DNA of 64,000 nucleotides from NCBI GenBank assembly GCA_022496805.1, contig CM040092.1:15270113-15334112 (forward strand), written 5' to 3'. This stretch comes from Pohlia nutans. Lineage: Eukaryota > Streptophyta > Bryopsida > Bryales > Mniaceae. The notes beneath the pieces are model-generated. The model was not told the DNA's origin and did not search any database. It worked only from the letters and a program-made list of their open reading frames with translations. Positions within the stretch are counted from its first letter, which is position 1. Every line of letters starts with the position of its first letter. Below are positions 11,901 to 23,387 of this stretch, one piece after another. Made by a program: the position numbers and the translations under genes.

Positions 11901-13811
11901 TCATAGCCTAGGAGAAAGATTTTGTATTCTTAGAATACCGATACCCTTGTTTTGCACGGTTTGAATTTGTGGCGACATCCCTGAGGAAGTCCCACAATGT
12001 TGGCTTCCCCCCGAATGCATTGGTTCTGTGGGCAGCCAGTATATTGTTACAGAAATCTAATACATCTTTCCTATTGAAACTCTCTACTACACTCAATTTC
12101 AAGCCCTTTGTAGACATTTTTAGCTGAGCTACTTTGGCTTTCATTAGCCAATGCAAAGTCTTCTCATCTTTGAATTTTTTTAGCAAGGACTCTACTACGA
12201 CCTGCCAATTCCCTTATGGACAAATAATCAACCCTACGACCAGGAGTATTATCCCGAAATCTTCTCTTCACCCTCACATGATTCTCTCGCAAAACCCTAA
12301 GTCGGAAATCGTTATCCCGTGGAATTTCAGTGCACTCGGCGCATGTGAAATTCTCAAATGGGTGTCCTGAATTGCTAAGTCGTTTACATCTAATGTGCCG
12401 AAAGCACCCTTCCACAATGGTCACAATACCTTGACTTTCAAATTTGGTTGAGGTTGCAGGCTCTGGAACCCAAAACCTCCCCGACTTAGGGTCATGCAAC
12501 AATCCAGATATCTCATACCACCTACCTCCATAAGTAGTAGCCTTATTTCTTAATCCCCAACACAGTAAGGCAAGAGGTGAAAACTGCTCACCTGATTCGG
12601 AAGAGGCAGAATTGCCCGCAAATTGTTTGTCGAAAACCCTAAACCAAAAATGGAGATCCTGTTGATTTCCAATGGTTGTGCGCGTCAAGGAAGAAGGCCT
12701 ACCCTTGCGCCCAGTGTAAATCGCATTGGAAGAAGTTCTCTCACCAAGAGCGGAATCTTGCAAAGCGTTGCTATGCTTCAGTCCATGCAAATGATTCTCT
12801 AAATTGGCCTTTAAATTTTTCCTCGCAGGGCACAACTGAAACATCTCTCCATCAACCTTGCATCTAACTTTGTACCCAAAACGACTTCAATTGGGTGGCA
12901 TCCTGGTCTCTAATGACCACAAAAGGACCATGGCCAGATTCCACAAAATTTTTTACCTCTTCTAATATAGCCAATCCTTCCTCAACAAACCGCTTGTGAT
13001 CAGCTGCTGTGAGGATTATTGGTTTACCCTTTGTAGCTTGTGATTGCGGATGATCTAAATACTCCACACCCTTCCTCCGACACCACGATCGAATGTGCAG
13101 GGACAATTGAAGGTGAGTCTTCTTAAAATTTGCAAACAGATTGTGTATGGCCGTCTTGGAATGATCTCCAGTAGTCCCTCCAAAATCCTTTGAGCATTCC
13201 CCGCGATGCAACTTCACCACTCCAACATTGTTCACGTCATATGATTTCAAATGCTACAAATGGTCATCAAAGTCCATCTGTGCCAATTCTCTATTAAGTT
13301 TTGCAACGACACTATTGTACTTCCCCATTACCTCATCTGAAATGAGGGTGGATAACAAAAAACTCTTAGGATCGGGCAGTGGATCTTCATCCAAAACCGC
13401 TGCGCATTGCACTGAAGGAGAGGGAGGTAAAGCATCAGCAACTGTAAGATCATTCACATTGCCACACTCAGTGGTATCAAGCGGGGGACTGAACCCTAAA
13501 CCGCTCTCTTGTGGTCCGGATTAACCAGCCTCGATTCTTCTACGCTTTACTGGGCCACCTTCAGGAATCTCGCATGCAGGAATAACGTACACACGCTCTC
13601 CCATTGAGTTCATCCCCTCAAAGCTCCTCTTGATTCTGCATTTTTCTTCGATGTCCTAGAACTCAAACGGCCATTCCACACAACCCGCAGACTCTAGCTT
13701 CAGTCTCAGATCTCTGCGGGAGTCGTTCTCTCGACATACCAATGGACTAATCAACACCGGCTTAGAGCTCTCATCATCTAAACCGTAAAGGATCACCTTG
13801 CATGACGACAT
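8962..13811 (-). pseudogene. Decayed DDE-transposase-like gene of unassigned family
   Basis: Long protein homology runs on the minus strand from ATG 13811 to 8962. The frame holds over long stretches with in-frame stops at 13658 (TAG), 13523 (TAA), 13256 (TAG), 11910 (TAG) and 9261 (TAG), one frameshift near 12850 and one in an A7 run (12175-12181). Conserved-looking blocks are LCPARKNLKANLENHLHG (about 12830), ILAEDETKVKSR (about 11694), GHASDGDSRRRQLM (about 11330) and LTGSDSCEIFFCKVGGM (about 10270). The acidic residues ED, SDGD and SD/CE are spaced as in an RNase H-like DDE core. After the inserted MITE the frame continues at about 10750 (DDHGLRLEDVQRTDRQNWA), with a plausible intron 10565-10311 (GT...AG). 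An acidic region (EEESEPLDLEEEE) near 9760 precedes the C-terminal part. I believe similar proteins occur in other plants and in animals, but I cannot name the superfamily. It was probably a DNA-transposon protein, now dead. Confidence 0.6.
10754..11092. mobile_element. CACTA-type MITE, copy A
   Basis: It begins CACTACTAGAGAAATGGGG and ends in the inverted CTCTCTAGTAGTG, flanked by the direct repeat ACT (10751-10753 and 11093-11095). A 3-bp duplication and CACTA ends define the CACTA/En-Spm group. At 339 bp it has no coding capacity and depends on a transposase supplied elsewhere. It sits inside the decayed DDE-like gene; element plus duplication is 342 bp, so the frame is not shifted. A related copy lies at 43892-44125. 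Confidence 0.92.
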
Positions 13812-13995
13812 CGTAGATAGAAGATGTAGGATTTACAATGTCTAAAACCCTAAGAACTTCAAGACACAAGCATCCTTTCTTTTCTGAACCCTTTCCTAGC
13901 ACAGGCCCCCCAGGTTTATTGTGAAACAAGGCGCAATAAACTGTTTAGCAAAGCTACCCTTGCACACAAACCCTAAGTATTGAACTTGACCTCGA
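13812..13995. other. Upstream region of decayed DDE-like gene
   Basis: Immediately 5' of the ATG at 13811. No obvious TATA box; it may hold remnants of the element's 5' end. Confidence 0.4.
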
Positions 13996-14200
13996 TATGA
14001 GCAGCCTTCCTCAACAAACCGCCGCACAAACTAAAACCGGCGCATCTACTTCAACAAATGAACAAACTAAGCAATTATGAGCAGCCTTCCTCAACAAACC
14101 GCTGCACAAACAATCGCTGGCGCATCTACTTCAACAAATGAACAAACTGAGCAATTATGAGCAACCTTTCTCAACAAACCGCTGCATCTACTTCAACTAT
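13996..14200 (+). repeat. 80-bp tandem repeat, about 2.5 copies
   Basis: TATGAGCAGCCTTCCTCAAC starts at 13996 and 14076 and, with two changes, at 14156, an exact 80-bp period. The first two units are nearly identical; the third is cut short and internally deleted. It lies directly upstream of the decayed minus-strand gene, where transposons often carry subterminal repeats. Confidence 0.88.
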
Positions 14201-15656
14201 AAGAACACAGATTGACGCCTAAACCAAGCACCCTTAACCCTCAACCAGACACCCTGAACCCTAAATCAATTACCACGCATCAAGTGAAACAAAACTCCAA
14301 ACAAATAACGGTGAACTGTAGCACAAAGTCGAACTGCAATTTCAAGCAAAAAAACTACACCACCTGTCACCCTAAACAAAAATCAGCACCCTAAACACAA
14401 AATAGGCTACACGCACAAAGTCCAAAAACTTCACGGCGCTCTCTTCTGTACACTCGTATCCTGCAGCATAAGAGCGCACCACAAATCCTAGCAGCAAACA
14501 AACCCACACCCTAGCAGTCTTCTTACAAACAAATCCACGCCCAACATAACAGGGCTATGAGCAGGATATGGAAACTGCGCAAAACTGCATCGCCTTCATG
14601 CACTACGCTCTCCGGAAGACCCACAATCAATTAGTTCGCTAAAACCACAGGCACCACGCTCCAGGCTCGCAACTACAGCAAACACCAGGCTCTCGAAAAA
14701 CACCCCTCCCAGCAAAAGAGGCTGAAAAACAAGCCGCCACGCACCAGCTCTGCACCCTCAACCCTAAAGCATCTAAAACCGCACGCTTACCCCAAAACCG
14801 CTTAATCTACACCGTCCGTCCTAAACCCTCCCAATCCAACAGACCCCAAACCGAGCCCTAAAACCGCGCGTGAACCCAAAACTGCATCTAAAACGTCCCC
14901 TAATTCCGTTGTTTCACAAAACTTTTTAATTTAAAGCATGCTACATTAGTTAAAAATTCACCCTAATACCCACCACTATCATGCACCCTATGTTACTTAT
15001 AATCCCTATTCAATATTTACAAGAAACCTATACTAAAACAAACTTTTTTATAATTTTTAGGCCAAGGTTTTAAAATGAACCCTATATTTGTTCTCTCCTA
15101 GGTTTCTAACTCTTTCACTTAGTGAATCCCCCGAGAGCATTTTTGGAGTCCTGGAACTTCATGAATTTTCCAAAAATCCATAGATTTGAACACTTTTCTC
15201 ACTGAGTCAACGCACAAGATCGTGCGGTCAAAGCCTAATTTCTTCCAAATTGTGAGATGTAAACACAATCGCAAAGGGTCATCCTCTCCCTTTCCACAAA
15301 TGGCAATTGATCCAACGGTTGGAAGTTCAAAAATATGATCTAATTCTTTTCAAATCCTAAATAAAATTATTCACGTTTTTGGTCAAAAGTAGTAGTACGG
15401 AAGGGTTGAGGTCGTTTAGGGATTAAACATCAATAGCACATAAGGTTCTTTAGCAGTTAGTGGAGTCCACCCTTTTCAACAGTAGCACTATAGAAGATTT
15501 AATATTAAATACAATGTCTCTTCACCTAATCTTTAGCTAAAGATGATGTGGACTTGCCCATGATTCTGAATTTGCTACAATAATATGGGAATAGTGGCCA
15601 AGATTTTGACGTCAACAGTAGAAGGGCTAAAATACCTTATGCATTGTAGGCAGAAA
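14201..15656. other. C-rich, telomere-word-rich DNA, no gene
   Basis: From 14215 to 14930 the plus strand is A/C-rich with scattered CCCTAAA, CCCTAAC and CCTAAAACC words. Open frames here come from lack of G and T, not coding. At 15410-15426 there is an isolated GTCGTTTAGGGATTAAAC, which resembles one end of the TTAACCCCTAAA element family but has no partner that I could find. Confidence 0.5.
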
Positions 15657-16216
15657 TTAACCCCTAAACTTCTTCACCCCTCCAAATTTGGAGAATGTCA
15701 AAGATGTCTTATAAAATGTAACTAAGAGGGATATTTTGAACTTGATATATAATAAAAGTTGTGCATTATCAATTTTTGATTCTATCTATATGGTTAAATC
15801 TATGATTGTTGTCACTTATATTTTTGTATAAAATTTGAAACTTAAGATTGAAAATTCTTTTGTAATTGATTACGAATAAGATATTGACAATTTGGTGTGA
15901 TGGGTTGAAATGTAATACTGTAAGTGTAGTGATCTTTGGAAATTTTTTGGTTGCTTGATTTTATGAGTTGACTTTTTTAAGAGCACTTTACACTTAAATC
16001 TTCAAAATTTTGGGTGAATCACTACAACATGAAATGAGGCATAAAAATTTCACAAATCATCCCCTTTCTAATTGGGTCACACATGCATGAAGCTAACTTC
16101 CCGTTAAATATATTGTAAAAAATCAACACCGCAAAAAAAATCAATGACAAATGAGAAAATTGTGTTTGATTCTTTACATCGTCCACTTTCTGGACAGTTG
16201 AACGTGTAGGGGTTGA
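15657..16216. mobile_element. TTAACCCCTAAA-family TIR element
   Basis: Starts TTAACCCCTAAACTTC and ends near ACGTGTAGGGGTTGAGG, a degenerate inverted copy. Internally it carries the family's shared words in reverse orientation to the copy at 32592: AATTGATTACGAATAAGATA, GATGGGTTGAAATGTAATA and GTGTAGTGATCTTTGGAAAT. It is non-coding, about 560 bp. Confidence 0.65.
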
Positions 16217-17143
16217 GGAGCTTTCAACAATGATGGAGTCGAGTCTATTTCTTACAAACTAAACAGGATCATGGCCCTCCCTGCACAAGCAGTTAGGTTC
16301 AAATATGGGATCTCCTTTTCGCTTGGATTTTAGTATATTTTTGCAAGGGCTTTGGCAATTTCATCCATTTATTTGCACGTTTTTCTAGTGCAAATGTAGA
16401 CACTTTCAAAATCAAAGATTTCAACAAAAATTTGCCAAATAAAATATGGGTGACTTCAAATCAATAGACTTTCATTACATTTTTAAGTAGTAGGGTATTG
16501 CACTGCCTACTACTTGGTTGGCACAATAACTTTCTTTGGAACATGGAGTGAAAGATGACTTTTGCTATTATTTAGTAGGAATCAAGCAAGACAGACAAAC
16601 TTAAGATGAGAAAACAAAGAGCATCCAAGAGCATCGGAGAAAATCTTGGAAACTTTAGTAGGAGTACAAAGTCTAGAGCTTAAGAATGTTATGTTAGAGC
16701 ATCAGACACTTAAAACATCACATTTTGGCACTGTGAAATTTGCCATTTTTGTTTAGTAGTTATGACCATCTTGGCTTAGATTTTGGATGCCTGCCCAAAG
16801 TTGGCACCCTGAAATGCGCCAATGTAACAATTAGTCATGAGTTTTAATGTTGCATGAAGAATGCAAGTCATGTATGACTGAGTACTCTAAGTATGACACT
16901 GCTCTTATGGGGCAACAATTTAGGTCTTCACGTGAAATCCCCTCATTGCTCACATGTTCAGAGCTTTGTGTCATTTTCAAAACTGCAATTTTGATTCAAA
17001 CTTCATTTTTATTATCGTCCAATACAAGTACACTACTCTCTATTGAAATGAGTGTACAAGAGCGTCCAAGTGATCACAATTACTGCGATTACTTGGATAT
17101 TCCCCAAGATCCCTCCCTAGCCACAATCTCTCGTACACCCAGT
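16217..17143. other. No gene recognised
   Basis: AT-rich. A 100-codon frame at 16847-17149 has no recognisable domain and is taken as chance. Confidence 0.45.
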
Positions 17144-17255
17144 CACTAGAAGAAAAGGGGGCATTGTCGAGGCAATGTTGTTCAATTTTAGGCAAGTGCT
17201 GCCCATTTGCCTGGGCATCTCCTTCAGTAGTGTCACCTTTTCTACTACTGTAGTG
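17144..17255. mobile_element. Short CACTA-end element (candidate)
   Basis: Left end CACTAGAAGAAAAGGGGG, right end CCTTTTCTACTACTGTAGTG (inverted). Flanking triplets are AGT and ATT, a one-base mismatch. The size of 112 bp is that of a MITE relic. Confidence 0.5.
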
Positions 17256-17802
17256 ATTCCAATTGTATCATTTCATGTTTCAACATAGTTTGGGGGGTTT
17301 TCCATTTTGCTTGATGGGAGTGACTTTGATTGAACCTTTGCATTAAAGTGGCCAGTGTACTATTTGTTTGTGTTCAATCTTCATAACATTCTTTAGCGCG
17401 CAGTTGTCCTCCATTGTAGATGGCAACCAAAAAAATGCTCAAAAGTTGAACATTCATTATAAAGATCATGCACGGCACTACTCAGTGAGTGGCCAACGCT
17501 TTTCTTCCTGTAACTTTTGCAAAAACCTGCCACATGAGATTGTGCATAAAATGAATCTGGATTTGTTTTCCATTGAAGGTGTTGAAGCAGCTCCTCGAGA
17601 ATGTTATGTTCGCTGGAGCATCGAGAGAAGTGAAGACCGTTAATTAAAAAACAGTAAGAAGCCCATGCTATGCAGCTATACCAGTATATCAGTTATTTAA
17701 ATTGAAATCCAATTACTTGTCTACTTGTTGATTTGATTTTTAGTGAGTGCAATGTTCATTGACTAACAAAACGTAATTCAAAATGCTAATAATTGCAACA
17801 AT
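17256..17802. other. No gene recognised
   Basis: A 91-codon frame at 17368-17643 shows no known domain. No splice-linked continuation was seen. Confidence 0.4.
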
Positions 17803-18003
17803 CACTAGTAGAAGACCTGTCGTTTTTCATTCCCCATTTTGTGAGAACAGTGAACAGTGGCTGAATATTATGCTTATATTTCTATCTTCTTGTGATCAAA
17901 ACCACTCACCAACACTAATACAACCCATGTGCTGATGTGCCTGGCGTGGTTTCATTCCTTTTTCATTTATAGTAAGTGAAAAACGACATATTTCCTACTA
18001 GTG
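17803..18003. mobile_element. CACTA-type MITE, TCGTTTTTCA family, copy 1
   Basis: Left end CACTAGTAGAAGACCTGTCG then TTTTTCA; right end is the inverted TGAAAAACGACATATTTCC then TACTAGTG. Flanked by AAT on both sides (17800-17802, 18004-18006). 201 bp, non-coding. Clear sister copies lie at 19055 and 41110. Confidence 0.92.
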
Positions 18004-18794
18004 AATGAGCTTTGGACATTTCAGAAACTATTAACAAAAACTGTGAACAATTGTATCAGAAACTCCCCTCCAAACAGAAATTCTGATGCACATGTTTCTT
18101 TTGAGAGCGACTTTGCATCAACCACATAGAAAGAACAATATATGCGCCTTAACACACTTGTGCCAAAACCGAACCATTAATCGCTTTCATGTACAAATTG
18201 CATCCTAGAACACACAAATCTAGGAACATGTAAAGAAAGAAACAAATTCATTTGGTTCATTCCATCAGAAGAAAACTATGAAAACATGGCCCCTGAGTTC
18301 CATTCAATTCTCACATGGTTGACCATCCGCTTGTGCAAAAGTCTTGCTCTTATTTGTGCCAACAAAGTCTTCTTACTGCATGATATATTCGTCATCATGC
18401 AAACCTAAAGTTCTCCATAAGCTGCCTGGCTGGTCCCTTCCCATCAAGAAAAATGAATTGAAGGTGTTGAGTGCTACTCTAAAGCCATCATTCTTCAATA
18501 GTAGAAAAGGAACTAAGCCATGGCAGCTCAAGAATGTTAGAGCATCTCCACCAACAAGGTTGAATTGTCCTCTGTATGTCATTCAAAAATTGACATCACT
18601 TCCTTAGACTGTGGAAATAGTAAGGCACTCACGAGTCACCACACATGGATTGTGCAATCATGATCTACAATGAAGAAGAGAAGATGACACTAGCTTGAGT
18701 TGTTTTGAGGGCCGTGACGTGGGTTGTAGTATTCAGCGTCTCCCTCCAAATAAATTGTTGACCAACCCATGCACATCCATTTTTCCAAAGCCAG
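18004..18794. other. No gene; stray TAGAGCATCTCCA end
   Basis: An isolated TTAGAGCATCTCCACC at 18537 matches the terminal sequence of the foldback element downstream, so a larger parental element may span 18537-19030. An 87-codon frame at 18344-18607 crosses this site and has no domain. Confidence 0.45.
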
Positions 18795-19030
18795 AGAGCT
18801 ATCCAGAGTGCTACACCGATTATTGCCATTACTATGAGTCACAAAATTAGTTTGAGATTTCCCACCAATTCTCAATTAGTGTGAGACTTTACACACAATC
18901 CTCACTACTCACTGTAAGAATTCTCAATTACTATGTCACACTTTGCTTCTAATACCACAATGAGTGTGAGAATATTGAATTACTGTGACTCACAGTAATG
19001 GCAATAATTGGTGTAGTGGAGATGCTCTTA
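18795..19030. mobile_element. Foldback MITE with GAGCATCTCCA-type end
   Basis: The left arm contains CTACACCGATTATTGCCATT and TACTATGAGTCAC (about 18811-18843); the right arm is its inverted copy and ends GGAGATGCTCTTA at 19030. The arms can pair over about 40 bp with few mismatches. GAGCATCTCCA is a terminal word of several widespread plant MITEs. I could not fix the target duplication. Confidence 0.65.
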
Positions 19031-19054
19031 TGTTCAAGGATTGTGCAATAGTGA

Positions 19055-19252
19055 CACTAGTAGCAGACCTATCGTTTTTCATTCCCCGCTTCGTGAGAAC
19101 AATGAGCAGTGGCTGAATGTTATGCTTATATTTTCTATCTTCTTGTGACCAAAACCACTCACCAGCACTGACACAACCCATGTGCATGGCGCGAATTCAT
19201 TCCTTTTTCATTTCATTTGTGTAAGTGAAAAACGACACATTTCCTACTAGTG
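19055..19252. mobile_element. CACTA-type MITE, TCGTTTTTCA family, copy 2
   Basis: CACTAGTAGCAGACCTATCG at the left, inverted CGACACATTTCCTACTAGTG at the right, flanked by TGA on both sides (19052-19054, 19253-19255). The interior is collinear with copy 1, including GTGAGAACAATGAGCAGTGG and CCAAAACCACTCACC. Confidence 0.93.
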
Positions 19253-20681
19253 TGAATACAAGAAACTAAGAGTCTTGGGGGTCAAAATACGATGGAATTT
19301 CTTCGGAACGGTCAAGGGGTCACAGCTCTCTGTCCGCCAGCAAGTGGGTTGCGAGAGCATATTAATTGAATGCATTTAAAAGTACAACAGACCTCATGAT
19401 CAACATAAAAATCTGAGATACAAGCATCATGGTGGGTACATTCTGAACCCTAGTTCTGGTGGCCCATGTGCCTGCTCAAGCTGAAAAATGGGTCAAAACT
19501 CCCCCTGATTATACAGCAGGGATTTTGTTTTCTGTTTTGTTTTTGTTTTTTCGGAAACTATGGACATCTTATTCTATGGTATAATGGTCACAAAAACGTC
19601 ACACAATTTTTTTGGTTTTTGGAGAACTGCTAAAATGGCGACATAAAATAAAATAGTGTAGCAAAATGTTTTAATATTCATCTCTATTTTGGATAGAATT
19701 TGGATGGGTTTCATTTTAAAACTGACGATTTCATCCGAATTGTTTTCAAAAATTGTGTCTTCATCCATTTTTTCTTTAAGGCTTAGTGCATGCCATTTAT
19801 TTTTGGTGCTTTTTGGCTTTTAAAATCTTTTTAAAACAAATCACTGCTCTGATTACCATAGTACCATAGCTAGGTCGCCACCCCACGAACAAATATTTAA
19901 TATTTTTTGAAAAATAAGGTTCATTCCTCAAAAAATGAATTTCTTAATTTTCGTTCTTGAGCAAAAAGATGATTTAAAATGGCCCAAAATAGCTTTAAAA
20001 CATTTATTTTCGTTTTTTGTCCTCATAATTTTCGATTTTTTGCTTCTTTTTTTTCTTTTCTTTTTTATTATTTTTTGGCGACCCAGCTATGGTACTACGG
20101 TATAGAGAGAGCTTTTCAGGTATCACCTTTGACAATTCCAATGCCGGTAAGCCGTGTCACTAAAGCAGATAAGGGTTTATCACATGTGCACAGCACCCAC
20201 TGGAATAAAAAATAAATATACAACGTCATGCCCTGTGGCCAGGCACATGAGTACACACGTACAACACAGCCTGCATTCAGTGTTGGGTACTTGGGTTGAT
20301 GTGAACCTGGGCTGCTTTTGACGGCGTTTGACGAACACTTCCCTAAAGCGCCATAGATTGAGAAGTGTTGTTGGGCTTCCATGTTGCGCACGCCCTTTTA
20401 TGAATTGAAGAAAAAAAGCTGAGATGGGGCGCTGAGCGCCTGGTCAGCATTTCCTACAAGAAAAGGGCTTCCCGATTTAGTTTTAGTATCTAAGATTCTT
20501 CACGGTTCTTCATTTTAAACTTGTCGATTGTCCTACTTTCATAAATGTCAATGCAATTGAATTGCACATAAGGTACCTACACCTAATTCGAATACATTCA
20601 CACCTTGGGCATCATATGTATGACTAATGTTTTTTTTTGTTATAAAATACAAAAGCAAGCCACTTGTTTGTACACAATAAC
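19253..20681. other. No gene recognised
   Basis: AT-rich, with several short frames on both strands lacking domains. An inverted word pair (ACCATAGTACCATAGCT near 19855 and AGCTATGGTACTACGGTATAG near 20086) suggests another small TIR element of about 250 bp. Confidence 0.45.
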
Positions 20682-21300
20682 TTAACCCCTAAACGTCATA
20701 GTGTCCAGTTTCTAAACGACTAACAGATTTAAACTCATCCTACGTTCTCATCAATGATTGGATGAAAGTCATTCAATTTTTTGGAGATACTTCACCAAGT
20801 TGTTGTACCATCTAATGGTTGGATTTGGTGATACTTGAGTACATATTTTTCTAAAATTACATATGTAGAAGTATGTCAAGTTGTTGACCAAGCCAAAATT
20901 GCACTGATTGTAATTCAAAAGTGACCTTGCAAATATGAGGTCATAGGTTTAAAGAACACAAAAACTTCAAGGAATCATTACGTTAAGAGTATCTCATTTC
21001 AAATCCATTCCAACAAATTTTACTCCAAAATATTAAGATTTTGTCTGTAATCAAATTTAGAAGGAATTTTTTATTTTAACTTTCAAATTTTATAATAAAA
21101 TATTGGTGATAGTATTGATGAATCTAACCGTATAGATGGAATCTAAAATTCAAAATCTAGAACTTTTATGTGTATATCAATTCCAAAATATTCTTCTAAA
21201 TAGTACTTTATGATGATTTTTCTCAAATCGTCAATTCTAGGGACACTCTGGTACATTTTGGGGTTAATACAGGGAACTTCAAGTCGTTTGGGGATTTAAA
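20682..21300. mobile_element. TTAACCCCTAAA-family TIR element
   Basis: Left end TTAACCCCTAAACGTC, right end GTCGTTTGGGGATTTAAA (inverted). Shares the internal word CTAACCGTATAGATGGAATC with the copies at 32592 and, reversed, at 15657. Non-coding, about 620 bp. Confidence 0.68.
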
Positions 21301-21317
21301 ATCAAGTATAGTTCCAA

Positions 21318-21465
21318 TTACTCCCTCTGTCTGGAAATAATTGTCCTAGTTTTGGCATCTTTTTTTTTTTTTGCAATATTTTTCCTATGTTTTATACTTC
21401 AAAAGTGAGCCCTATCCGTTTCAAACAAGGCGGACAATGACAATAACAAAGAAACTACATACTGC
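21318..21465. mobile_element. Stowaway-like end fragment
   Basis: CTCCCTCTGTCTGGAAATAA near 21328 is the common Stowaway-type terminal word. The matching right end may be the inverted TTTCAAACAAGGCGGACAAT region near 21418-21440. Boundaries are uncertain. Confidence 0.4.
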
Positions 21466-21467
21466 TA

Positions 21468-22173
21468 CTCCCTCCGTTCCATAATAGGTGATGCTTTTGA
21501 CAAAATCAAAATATTAAACAAACTAAAATGATTTTTGTGTTCTTGTTTGTCCAATCATGATCATATCCATGTGTAGCATCTGGCATGTGACATGTGGCAT
21601 GGTACTGCAAAAAAAAATTAGTATAATACTACAATTTTTGAAGAGCAATTAGAGCATGGATATGCACATGAGTGCAATCAGAGCATGGGTACATGAGAGC
21701 ACCCAGGGCATTGATATTGCAATTTATACAGAGCCAGCATTTATACAGCAACTTCAGAGATTGATACTGCAATTTTTGAGTATGGCTAGATTTGGGAGTA
21801 ATTGGTTGCAATAGTTATAGGGTTCCACACATGAGTAAAGACAAGCTTCACAGACAAAAAGCACTTCATGTGCATATCATAACATTCAGTAGTCTTCATG
21901 TCCACTGCCATTCCTTCATGCACTCTACTCATCACCTTGAGCCTTCACCTGTCCACTTAGCTACTGATGAAGTACTGTTGGGTGTGGAATATTTCACATC
22001 ATCTACTGTAGAGCGTACGCAGTGAGAGTGCATGCTAGTGAATGTTATGATGTCTTGTGATTTTGCTCTGTTAGAATTTGTATAACAACTTCAAATTGAA
22101 TAAATGATTTGCATCAAGCAATTTGGGACCAAAAAATTTCTCAAAAGCATCACCTATTATGGGACGAAGGGAG
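21468..22173. mobile_element. Stowaway-like (Tc1/mariner) element
   Basis: Left CTCCCTCCGTTCCATAATAG then GTGATGCTTTTGA; right is the inverted TCAAAAGCATCACC then TATTATGGGACGAAGGGAG. TA precedes the left end; AA follows the right end, consistent with a mutated TA duplication. 706 bp. No transposase frame; it is a non-autonomous copy. ORFs of 60-77 codons inside are not convincing. Confidence 0.85.
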
Positions 22174-22355
22174 AATTAAACATACACCATTTTTTGAGTA
22201 TTGAGATGGCTTTTTTCTCAGCAATTGCAAGAATACATATTATCACCTAATTGAACATGTTGTGTTTAAACATTATATGCAAAATTTATAAAGGTTCAAA
22301 GAATTTTTGGTAGGTAACCTAAAAAAAACACAAATATTCATGTTGATATCATGTA

Positions 22356-23387
22356 CAGTGGGGTGGCAATCAAATTGGCGTTTTTGAATTTGCAATGAAA
22401 CCAAATATCACTACTGCCAACTTTGACAGCCTCTCGAGGGCTAAAAATTTGATATTTTACTACGATTCTTTTTTCACAAGATCGCCTCTTAAGTTAATAA
22501 CATGTGTACAAAATTTGGCCAAAAGATTCACCAAAAAGATTCACCAAAAAAAAGGCCAAAATATTCACCAAAAAAAATATTAAAAATCTACCAACATGTG
22601 TAGCTGTGAAATGGTTTTCCCCATTGTTTCCCACAACTACACATGTTGGTAGATTGTGGATATCTTTTGTTGTATATATCTTTTGACCTTCAAATTTGGC
22701 ACACATGTTATTCGCATAGAGATGATCTTGTGAAAAATATTTCATGGTAAATAAATAAAAAATCAGCCCTTGGGAGGGTGTCAAAGTTGGCACAGTAAAA
22801 AGGTACACATGTTGGTAGATTTTGAATATCTTTTTTAATGTGACTTTTTTGGCCTTGAAATTTGTCACACATGTTATTAACATAGAAATCATTTTGTGAC
22901 AAAAATTTCATAGTAAATAAACACTTTTTCAGCCCTTGGGAGGGTGTCAAAGTTGGCAGTAGTAAAATGGTTTCTATGATTGCTTTTCAAAACAACACAT
23001 GTTGGTAGATTGTGAATATCTTTTCTTGTATTGATCTTCAGGCCTTAAAATTTGAAAAATATGTTATTAACATAGAGAAATTGCTGTTCCAAAAATTTCA
23101 TGGCAAAAAAATAATAATTCAATTCTTGGGAGGTTGCTAAAGTTGGCAGCAATGATTTTTTTTTCATAGCTACACATGTTCGTAGGTTTTTAGTATATAA
23201 TTTTTTGGTGAATCTTTAAGCCTTCAAATTTGGTACACATGTTATTAACTTAAAGATGAACTTGTAAAAAAAACATTTCGTTGTAAAATACCAATTTTTC
23301 AGCCCTTGGGAGGTTGTCAAAGTTGACAAATGTGAAATTTCCTTCACTGCAACAATCAAAAACGCCATTTTCATTGTCACCCCACTT
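22356..23387. mobile_element. TIR element filled with a tandem repeat
   Basis: Ends CAGTGGGGTGGCAATCAAAT and the inverted ATTGTCACCCCACTT, with GGCGTTTTTGA just inside both, flanked by TA. The interior holds 4-5 diverged tandem units of about 170-190 bp. Each has ACACATGTTGGTAGATT (22639, 22806, 22997; degenerate at 23168), ACACATGTTATT and CAGCCCTTGGGAGG(G/T)TGTCAAAG. The left portion (22390-22600) carries inverted pieces of the same unit. The TA flanks suggest a mariner/Stowaway-type mover. Confidence 0.8.

Noticed and set aside
14212..14394. 60-codon ORF in the CCCTAAA-rich stretch
   Set aside because: Product of A/C-rich telomere-like words; low-complexity.
22639..23300. CRISPR-like spaced repeats
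   Set aside because: Repeats are diverged ~180-bp tandem units within a TIR element of a plant genome; no short identical repeats with unique spacers.
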